DNA from: an uncultured Pelagibacteraceae bacterium
GTDB taxonomy: Bacteria; Pseudomonadota; Alphaproteobacteria; Pelagibacterales; Pelagibacteraceae
Length of the DNA stretch: 38,848 nucleotides
NCBI GenBank assembly: GCA_902535625.1
Contig: CACAUA010000007.1
Coordinates: 1-38,848, forward strand
Reading direction: 5' to 3'
Shown piece by piece: positions 1 through 6,139 of this stretch (position 1 is its first letter; the number at the start of each line of letters is the position of its first letter). The translations under genes and the position numbers were made by a program. The notes under the pieces were generated by a model that had not been told where the DNA came from, ran no database searches, and saw only the letters and a list, made by a program, of their open reading frames with translations.

Positions 1-109
1 ATCCTAAGCCAATACCGTTAAGATTTGGGTAAATATAAATTTTATTTTGATTTAAAGAGGGTATTAAATCTTTTAAACTTGGAAATTTTTGAATAGCTTT
101 AACTAACAT
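1..109 (-). CDS. N-terminal fragment of a probable DUF58-family protein (cut by window edge)
   Basis: The first 36 codons of a minus-strand gene run off the left edge. Its ATG overlaps the stop codon of the MoxR gene by one base (TAATG), so the two are almost certainly co-translated. The visible peptide ends in YIYPNLNGIGLG, which resembles the N-terminal 'Y-x-x-P-T-x-x-G-L' entry into the first membrane segment of DUF58 proteins. DUF58 genes typically lie directly downstream of moxR-type ATPase genes, where the pair is thought to act in envelope-associated complex assembly or metal insertion. The assignment rests mainly on this context and on a short motif; the diagnostic C-terminal DUF58/VWA-like part is outside the window. 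Confidence 0.5.
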   Translation of the reverse strand, partial: MLVKAIQKFPSLKDLIPSLNQNKIYIYPNLNGIGLG

Positions 110-984
110 TAATTTATGTTAATCTTTTCTAAAACTTCTTTATTAATGTAATCAACTTTGTTTTCTTGACTCAAAAACTTAATTCTATGCCTTAAGATAA
201 ATGGTAATGTTTCCTTAATATCTTGATGTGTTACGTACTCTTTTTCGTTAATTATTGCCCATCCTTTAGCTAAATCAATAATTTGCTTCATACATCTTGC
301 AGAAATATATATTTTATTTTCTAGTGATTGAATAATATTTTCAATATCTACTACATACTTATAAATTTCATCTTTAACTATTATGTTACTCTTTTTTTTC
401 TTTATTTCTTTCCAATCAATTTTGTGAGAAGAACCATTAAATTTTACTTCTCTTTTTAACATTAGAATTTTTTCTTCTTCACTTAATTCTGACAATGAAA
501 ATGAGATCATAAACCTATCTAATTGTGATTCAGGTAAAGAACTTGTTCCTGATGAGTCCATTGGATTCTGAGTTGCAATAACAAAAAATGGTTCTGGTAG
601 GTTATAACTTTCACCATCTATAGAAACTTTTTTTTCTTCCATAGCCTCAAGAAAAGCACTTTGTGACTTTGGGCTTCCTCTGTTTAATTCATCTGCCAAT
701 ACAATATTTGTAAATATTGGTCCTTTTTGAAAATTCATTTTTTCATTAGATAACATATTAAATCCCAAAATATCACTCGGTAATAGATCGGAAGTAAATT
801 GTATTCTTTTAAAATTTAAACCGAGATTTTGAGTAATTGCTTTAGCAAATGTAGTTTTGCCAGATCCAGGGTAGTCCTCAATTAATATACTGCCCTCTGA
901 TATTATTGCTGCTAAAGTAATTTTAATTTTACTAATATTACCTACAATAGTTTTTGAAGTATCATCAATTATATTTTTAATCAT
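109..984 (-). CDS. MoxR-family AAA+ ATPase
   Basis: A 291-residue AAA+ ATPase of the MoxR family, a cytoplasmic chaperone-like ATPase that usually works with DUF58/VWA-domain partners. The Walker A loop is at about residues 39-45 (PGSGKTT), followed by the family signature RIQFTSDLLPSDILG at 60-74. Walker B is VLADELNR at 95-102, and sensor 1 is ATQN at 137-140. The length is slightly below the usual 300-330 residues but all core motifs are intact. It starts 13 bp downstream of the prepilin peptidase stop and overlaps the next gene by one base, so it sits in the middle of a three-gene unit. The client is unknown; the family call is firm and the specific role is inference. Confidence 0.9.
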   Translation of the reverse strand: MIKNIIDDTSKTIVGNISKIKITLAAIISEGSILIEDYPGSGKTTFAKAITQNLGLNFKRIQFTSDLLPSDILGFNMLSNEKMNFQKGPIFTNIVLADELNRGSPKSQSAFLEAMEEKKVSIDGESYNLPEPFFVIATQNPMDSSGTSSLPESQLDRFMISFSLSELSEEEKILMLKREVKFNGSSHKIDWKEIKKKKSNIIVKDEIYKYVVDIENIIQSLENKIYISARCMKQIIDLAKGWAIINEKEYVTHQDIKETLPFILRHRIKFLSQENKVDYINKEVLEKININ

Positions 985-997
985 GTTGCTAATTCTA

Positions 998-1756
998 TTA
1001 TAATAATTTTACAAAATTATCTTGAAATACCAAATAAAAAATTGTTCCCAAAATAATAAACGGACCAAATGGAATTTGTGATGATAATTTTTTTGAACTT
1101 CTTAACAAATCTGGCAAAACACTTAATAGAGCAATTATCGAAGAAAGAAATACTACAAATGGAATTGATATCCATCCAAACCAAAAACCAACAACTGCAA
1201 AAAGTTTAGCGTCTCCTAGACCCATACCCTCTTTTTTTTTAAATTGTCGATAAAAGTATATAATTGACCAAATTATTCCATAACCAAGTAATCCACCGAT
1301 TAAGGAATTTAAGAAATTAGGAAAAATTGGATCTAGATTTGGATCAAATGATTTAAGGAAACCTAAAATCATCATCGAATACGTTAGACTATTTGGAATG
1401 ATATAATGTTTTAAATCAATAAAGAAAATTATTAAAAATACTACACTTAATATAATTAATAATAATGTAGTTAAACTTATTCCGAATATTAAGTATAAAA
1501 CTAAGAAATTTATTAGACTAATACTTTCAACCAAAAAGTATTGAAATGAAATTTTAGTTTTGCAGTTTCTACATTTCGATTTGAGTAATAAGTAAGAAAT
1601 AATTGGAATATTATCAAACCATTGAATTTTTTTTTTACACTTTACACAAAATGATCTTCCAACAACTACTCCTTTACCTTGTGGCATTCTGACAATGCAA
1701 ACATTTGCAAAACTTCCCCACAAAGCACCTAGTATGATTACAAAAACTAAATCCAC
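998..1756 (-). CDS. pilD: type IV prepilin peptidase / N-methyltransferase (A24 family)
   Basis: A 252-residue inner-membrane aspartic protease that cleaves and N-methylates type IV pilin-like preproteins. The N-terminal region has the GSFANV motif and a zinc-binding pair of CxxC motifs (Cys37/40 and Cys62/65), typical of the full bifunctional enzyme rather than the shorter TadV type. The two catalytic aspartates are visible in DLKHYIIPN (Asp114) and GLGDAK (Asp182). Several hydrophobic segments fit the usual eight-helix topology. The start is GTG. No pilin, secretion ATPase or secretin gene lies in the window, so its substrates must be encoded elsewhere. It is the first gene of a unit with the MoxR ATPase. 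Confidence 0.93.
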   Translation of the reverse strand: MDLVFVIILGALWGSFANVCIVRMPQGKGVVVGRSFCVKCKKKIQWFDNIPIISYLLLKSKCRNCKTKISFQYFLVESISLINFLVLYLIFGISLTTLLLIILSVVFLIIFFIDLKHYIIPNSLTYSMMILGFLKSFDPNLDPIFPNFLNSLIGGLLGYGIIWSIIYFYRQFKKKEGMGLGDAKLFAVVGFWFGWISIPFVVFLSSIIALLSVLPDLLRSSKKLSSQIPFGPFIILGTIFYLVFQDNFVKLL

Positions 1757-1880
1757 GTAGTTTATTAGAATTTAATATTTGAGGAAATTTCTATAAGACC
1801 ATCCACTAAATATTGAACAAATAGAACTGCATCGTATAAATACACGTATAAATTAGGGCTATTAATGATAATCTCCATTA

Positions 1881-1910
1881 TTGAAAAATTTACCAAAAAT
1901 TGCTTAAAAT
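1881..1910 (+). promoter_or_regulatory. candidate sigma70-type promoter of the GAF-PP2C gene
   Basis: TTGAAA at 1881-1886 (5/6 to the -35 consensus), an 18-base spacer, and TAAAAT at 1905-1910 (5/6 to the -10 consensus). The predicted transcription start would be near 1917, only about seven bases before the ATG at 1924, implying a very short leader. No Shine-Dalgarno sequence is seen before this ATG, which fits a near-leaderless message. In an AT-rich genome such matches occur by chance, so this is a candidate only. Confidence 0.4.
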
Positions 1911-1923
1911 ACTAGTTAAATAA

Positions 1924-3213
1924 ATGTTTCTATTTAAATCAAAAAAACCTATTGAACCTGAAAAACAGGCATCACAAGTCAATGAAGATTTAGAACTTGT
2001 AACTAAAATGAATCAAGAGTTTGCTGTATCTCTTGATTTAAATGATACATTAAAGACAGCCCTTGAAGTAATTATTGCGAGATTAAATGCAGAAGCAGCA
2101 AATATTTTCTTAATTAATGATAAAAAGAAAAAATTTGAGTGCATAGCCTCTTTACATCAAAATTACCTTGATGAGTATGAATTAGATCTAAAAGATGGAG
2201 TAATGGGTAAAGCTGTTCAGCAAAAAAAATGCATAAGAGTAGGAAATGTTAGAAAAGATGTGAGGGAAATCGCTGAATTTTATTTTGACTTAGATAACAA
2301 GACTAATTTTAACACCTACTCTGTCCTTTGCTCTCCATTAATCGCTGCAAATGAATGTATAGGTGTAATTCATTGCTTGAACAAAAAAACAAATGATAAA
2401 TTATTTATTGAAGATGATAGAAAATTACTAGAAACACTTTCAGCTCCAGCTGCACTAGCCATTAGAAATGCAAAAATGGCAAAAGAAATGATAGAAAAAA
2501 ATAAAATTCAAAAGGAAGTAGAAATCGTTGGAGAAATTCAAAAATCACTTCTATCGAAAAATAAAGATGAAAACTTCCCAGTTGCAGGAATAAATATTCC
2601 AGCAAAAGTTGTTTCTGGCGATTTTTATAATTTTTCAGATCTGGGTGATGGTAAATATGGATTTGGTGTAGCAGACGTATCTGGAAAAGGTATAAAATCT
2701 TCACTTTTAATGTCAAAAGCATCTAGTCTGTATAGATGTTTAAGTAAAACAAATTTTTCCGCATCAGAATTGTTGTTTCAACTAAATAATGAAATATGTG
2801 AGACAATTTCAAGAGGTATGTTTGTTACGATGCTAATTGGAATTTATGACTCAAACAAAAAAGAATTGCTACTTTCAAGTGCAGGACATGAACCACCCTT
2901 AATCTTGTCTGCAGATGGTACATTTAGTAATTTCTCAGAAGCTGGTCCTCCTTTAGGAATTATGCCTAAAACAAAATATCCTGAGCACAAATTGTCATTT
3001 GAGAATAGTTCGATGTATATTTTTACTGATGGTATTACTGAAATTAAAAATCCAAGTGGCGAAATGTTAGGATCTGAAGGCTTTGAAAGCTACATAAAAA
3101 AATATCAATCATCACCTATCAATGAAAGATTGAAGACTATGATAGATGACATTCTTAATGCAGGTCATATTCAAAAAGATGATCTAACAATTGTAGTGAT
3201 CGATGGAAAATAG
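1924..3213 (+). CDS. GAF-domain PP2C (RsbU/SpoIIE-type) serine phosphatase
   Basis: A 429-residue cytoplasmic regulator without signal peptide or membrane segments. A GAF domain covers about residues 36-180 and is followed by a charged, probably helical linker (about 182-205). A PP2C/SpoIIE phosphatase domain covers about 205-428. Metal-binding and active-site motifs are present: SGDF (231-234), GVADVSGKG (Asp251), SAGHE (319-323), TDGITE (368-373) and DDLTIVV near the C-terminus. Such proteins normally dephosphorylate STAS-domain anti-sigma antagonists in partner-switching pathways; no STAS or anti-sigma kinase gene is in the window. The gene converges with the secreted-protein gene (9 bp apart), and its phosphatase domain is clearly paralogous to the CHASE2 protein's. 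The GAF ligand and the target are unknown. Confidence 0.88.
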   Translation: MFLFKSKKPIEPEKQASQVNEDLELVTKMNQEFAVSLDLNDTLKTALEVIIARLNAEAANIFLINDKKKKFECIASLHQNYLDEYELDLKDGVMGKAVQQKKCIRVGNVRKDVREIAEFYFDLDNKTNFNTYSVLCSPLIAANECIGVIHCLNKKTNDKLFIEDDRKLLETLSAPAALAIRNAKMAKEMIEKNKIQKEVEIVGEIQKSLLSKNKDENFPVAGINIPAKVVSGDFYNFSDLGDGKYGFGVADVSGKGIKSSLLMSKASSLYRCLSKTNFSASELLFQLNNEICETISRGMFVTMLIGIYDSNKKELLLSSAGHEPPLILSADGTFSNFSEAGPPLGIMPKTKYPEHKLSFENSSMYIFTDGITEIKNPSGEMLGSEGFESYIKKYQSSPINERLKTMIDDILNAGHIQKDDLTIVVIDGK

Positions 3214-3222
3214 TTTTTAATA

Positions 3223-4257
3223 TTATTCTGCAGCTTTTGCTGTTAGTGTACCGGTCGCTTCATATCTTTCAATAGACTCTACAAATTCTTGTTCTGAAGC
3301 ACCGTCAGCTGTGAAGCCACCTTCAAATGCAAAATTTCCAACACCTTCTGCACCTTCGGATGCTGTAGTAAACTTTCCATAAAAATATATAGAGCCATAT
3401 GAACTGGCGTCATTTACATTGTTGTTGTACTCTTCAATATGGTTTTGCTTAACAGTCCAATAACTTCCAGCATCACAGTGTGTGCAGGCATCTTGAAGAG
3501 TTGTAGTACTTTTCTTCATCGTGCTAAATTTGTCATGTTCTCCTGCAAATACCGCAGCGTATGATCCCCAGCCGTCACCTATTCTTTGGTCATCAGTTGC
3601 TACTATAGGTAGGTCAGTAAATGCTGCTGTACCTGTTCTCCAACTTGTTGCAATTTCAGTGCCTCCAGTAGAATCCCAATTTCCTCCTGCTCCAACAGCT
3701 CTTGTGATTTTTGTATCCACATCGGCGAAAATATCTCTTTTTTTAAAATTAACATATACCTGGGCTCTAACCTGTTGTGCTGCACCTGATTTAAATACAT
3801 TGTTATTGCTTGTATAGTTTAAGGATCCGCCAGTAACTTTACTTAATGTTACCCAGTCACTGTCATAAATAATTGTATCTTGATCAATTGTTTGAACATA
3901 ATCATCATCCAAATGAGCATAATTATCCTCTAATGATGCAAGTGCTCTTGACATAGACTCAACACTTGAAGTATCTATGCTCGCAACAATAGCTGCGGCA
4001 TCAGCATCTATAGTCAATCCAAATTTTTCAGCTGACTTTTGAATGCCGGCAGTTAATTTTGATGAATTTATTAATTTTGATGTAGTACTACTAGTATTTT
4101 TTGTGACATTTTGAGATGTATTATTTGCTGAATAACTCATGGAATTAGCTATTTTACTTAATGTTGTTGTTGGAGTTGGAGTTGATACAACTGCATGCGA
4201 ATAAGAATTAATGATTATAAAGATAATAATTGATTTTATGATAAATAAAATTTTCAT
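3223..4257 (-). CDS. uncharacterised secreted protein, last gene of the CHASE2/FecR cassette
   Basis: I do not recognise a firm family for this 344-residue protein. It has a clear signal peptide (about residues 1-22, hydrophobic core then SHA) and no lipobox cysteine. A Ser/Thr/Asn-rich low-complexity stretch covers about 24-68. A C-terminal half (about 140-318) has many short alternating strands rich in Gly, Ala, Tyr and Phe, ending in a Gly-Phe-rich segment (GNFAFEGGF). That pattern suggests a small beta-barrel or beta-sandwich, loosely like the C-terminal beta domains of large FecR-type secreted proteins or TbpB-like lipoproteins. A CxxC pair is at Cys258/Cys261. The start codon lies 3 bp downstream of the FecR gene stop, so it is the fourth gene of the operon. 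Its GC content looks higher than its neighbours'. Confidence 0.75.
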   Translation of the reverse strand: MKILFIIKSIIIFIIINSYSHAVVSTPTPTTTLSKIANSMSYSANNTSQNVTKNTSSTTSKLINSSKLTAGIQKSAEKFGLTIDADAAAIVASIDTSSVESMSRALASLEDNYAHLDDDYVQTIDQDTIIYDSDWVTLSKVTGGSLNYTSNNNVFKSGAAQQVRAQVYVNFKKRDIFADVDTKITRAVGAGGNWDSTGGTEIATSWRTGTAAFTDLPIVATDDQRIGDGWGSYAAVFAGEHDKFSTMKKSTTTLQDACTHCDAGSYWTVKQNHIEEYNNNVNDASSYGSIYFYGKFTTASEGAEGVGNFAFEGGFTADGASEQEFVESIERYEATGTLTAKAAE

Positions 4258-4260
4258 AAT

Positions 4261-4836
4261 TTAATTTTTTACCATCGCTTCAAAACCAGGATTTGTAATA
4301 TTAACTGAATTTATTCCATCTGATAATATTAAATTTCCTGGAATCATTCCTAAAGTGTTATTAGGACCTGGTCCTAATAATACAACAGTACTTTCATTAT
4401 TAGTCTCTGACAAAACAACAAATTCTGTACCACGTGCTCCTAAAGTACCAGCTGGAACTTTAACCTCAAGATTATCAGGATTTTTTTTGCTTATCTGTCC
4501 CGTAATAAATTTAACTGTCCCTGTTTTTACAGTTGAAACAAAGGAGCCGTCTTGACTATTTGGATCATAAACAAATTCATCAATAGTTAGTTCTGTTTCC
4601 TCACCTAAAGTTAATACTGTTTGGTCTAGAAACAAAATTTGAGCATTTGATTTACTTTTAGATATTATTGTATCTCCAAAAAATATTTTTGAGCCATTTG
4701 AAAGGCTCTCATTTTTTTGATTTTTTATATCTCCAATTGCAGCTCCAATTACACCAACAAAACTATTATTGCTTGCATTAGCTACACTTGCAAACATCAA
4801 AAAAATAATAATTAATAATTTACTTAAATAGCTCAT
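4261..4836 (-). CDS. FecR-domain periplasmic protein
   Basis: A 191-residue exported protein: signal peptide at about residues 1-21 (hydrophobic core, ANA), then a FecR domain at about 45-150. The typical FecR elements are 'G..I.F.GDTIISKS.SNAQILFLDQTVLTLG' followed by 'VKTGTVKFITGQISKKNP' and 'VKVPAGTLGARGTEFVV'. Unlike classical iron-signalling FecR proteins it has no N-terminal anti-sigma segment, so it is a freestanding periplasmic FecR domain. Such domains are often encoded beside CHASE2 sensors, as here. The gene overlaps the upstream barrel-protein gene by 17 bp and ends 3 bp before the secreted-protein gene. It contains a strong palindrome near its 3' end. Role in sensing or in presenting the downstream secreted protein is inference. 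Confidence 0.87.
   Translation of the reverse strand: MSYLSKLLIIIFLMFASVANASNNSFVGVIGAAIGDIKNQKNESLSNGSKIFFGDTIISKSKSNAQILFLDQTVLTLGEETELTIDEFVYDPNSQDGSFVSTVKTGTVKFITGQISKKNPDNLEVKVPAGTLGARGTEFVVLSETNNESTVVLLGPGPNNTLGMIPGNLILSDGINSVNITNPGFEAMVKN
4358..4380. repeat. perfect 11-bp inverted repeat inside the FecR gene
   Basis: TTATTAGGACC at 4358-4368, one base, then its exact reverse complement at 4370-4380; the pairing extends a further three positions if one G-T pair is allowed (355-357 with 381-383). It lies in FecR codons encoding LLGPGPNN, about 100 bp before the gene end. As RNA it would form a stem with a tight GC-rich tip in the operon message upstream of the last gene. No T-run follows, so it is not an intrinsic terminator. 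Confidence 0.7.
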
Positions 4837-6139
4837 TTAAATTAAATCTTTTAGTTAAACCAATTGTAAAAAACTTTCTTTCTACATCATGATTTTCTAT
4901 ATTTGAACTTACATCAGACTGTCTTAATTTTAAAGTGTAAAATACACCTTCTGAAATTTTAAAATTCTTAATGAATGGTAGGAGTTGAATAATTTGACCC
5001 TCTAATGAAATAGAATTAACAAAACTTTCGTCATCTCTAATTTTATTCACACTAAGAAAGGTTTCAGGTTCATCATATGCATTTTTTAAATATGTACTGC
5101 TTAATTTTAATGTTCCTATGGGTAAGAAATGAGAATAAGTTAGATTAATTCCCGTAGAGTCGTAGCTATCAAATTCTTTCTTGGCTTCTGTCCTGTTCAA
5201 TATTATTTTAGTTCCCAGTTGACTTTTTTTAGTAAAATTAAAATTGTATTTAATAAAACTTGAATAAACATCACTATCATTGTCATCTGCAGCTGTAAAT
5301 GCTGAGCTCCTGTCATAAGAGGTTTCAGAAAAAGCTAGACCATAATTGATGTTGTGCTTCTCATTAATAAAATAAGTATTGTTAAAACCATAACCTTTTG
5401 TTTCATAATCTTCTTGTCTTCTATAATTAGGTTTACTCCAGTAGGCATATGGCGAAATATAATTATTTCCAAATATTTTAAAATAACTCAACGATGAAGA
5501 AATTGCATCACTATCTCCAGTAACTTTTTTTTCGATAGTTTTAACATCTAAACTTATATTAAAAAATACTGATGAACTATCATTAATATTTCTTCCTATG
5601 GTCAATGCTCCAATTCTATTGAAAGTCTTGTCATCTTCAACTACTAATCTTCCATCAACAGCAGGATATGGTATTAAATTATCCTCTTGTAATAATTTTT
5701 TTGATTTAGTGATACCACTTACGTTGTCCTCTTCAGTTTGCATATACTTTAAATCTAAATAAGCAAACCATTTACTTTCTTTTTCCTTGGATGGACTAGT
5801 TAATAATTTCGCAATAGTTTTTTTTGTTTCTGCTGGGGTATTGGGATCATTCATCATAGTTCTAACCATAAGATCTACTTTAACTTTAGAGTCCATTTCA
5901 ATTAATATTGATAAAAGATAAAGTTTAATATCTAAATTCTTTGGATATAACATATTTAAACGCTCTAAAGTTGATATAACTAATTTTAGATTACCTGTAT
6001 TCTCTTGTTGCTTAGCAAAATTTAAGTTTAGTTCTAAATCTGTAGGATTTTCTAAAATCTCTTGATATGTTATTTCTTCTGCTATTAAACTTGTTTGAAT
6101 AAATAAAATTAAAGTTAATATAAAAGAAATTTTTTTCAT
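4820..6139 (-). CDS. TPR plus outer-membrane beta-barrel protein, Slam/DUF560-like
   Basis: The ATG at 6139 is preferred over the upstream codon at 6187: it overlaps the CHASE2 gene stop as ATGA and is followed at once by a good signal peptide (MKKISFILTL..., cleavage near residue 20), giving 439 residues. Residues about 22-110 are helical repeats of the TPR type (NPTDLELNLNFAKQQENTGN, then YPKNLDIKLYLLSILIEMD). From about 130 to the C-terminus the sequence is alternating polar/aromatic strands with many Tyr/Phe, typical of an outer-membrane beta-barrel. TPR followed by a barrel is the architecture of the DUF560/Slam family, which moves lipoproteins or other substrates to the cell surface. 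The call is from architecture rather than a diagnostic motif. It precedes the FecR and secreted-protein genes, possible cargo. Confidence 0.65.
   Translation of the reverse strand: MKKISFILTLILFIQTSLIAEEITYQEILENPTDLELNLNFAKQQENTGNLKLVISTLERLNMLYPKNLDIKLYLLSILIEMDSKVKVDLMVRTMMNDPNTPAETKKTIAKLLTSPSKEKESKWFAYLDLKYMQTEEDNVSGITKSKKLLQEDNLIPYPAVDGRLVVEDDKTFNRIGALTIGRNINDSSSVFFNISLDVKTIEKKVTGDSDAISSSLSYFKIFGNNYISPYAYWSKPNYRRQEDYETKGYGFNNTYFINEKHNINYGLAFSETSYDRSSAFTAADDNDSDVYSSFIKYNFNFTKKSQLGTKIILNRTEAKKEFDSYDSTGINLTYSHFLPIGTLKLSSTYLKNAYDEPETFLSVNKIRDDESFVNSISLEGQIIQLLPFIKNFKISEGVFYTLKLRQSDVSSNIENHDVERKFFTIGLTKRFNLNELFK

Noticed and set aside
4355-4555. A 66-codon plus-strand frame inside the FecR gene sharing the peptide LLGPGPNNT with FecR
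   Set aside because: The shared peptide is a by-product of the palindrome at 4358-4380 reading the same on both strands; there is no ribosome binding site and the frame lies wholly opposite a well-supported gene.
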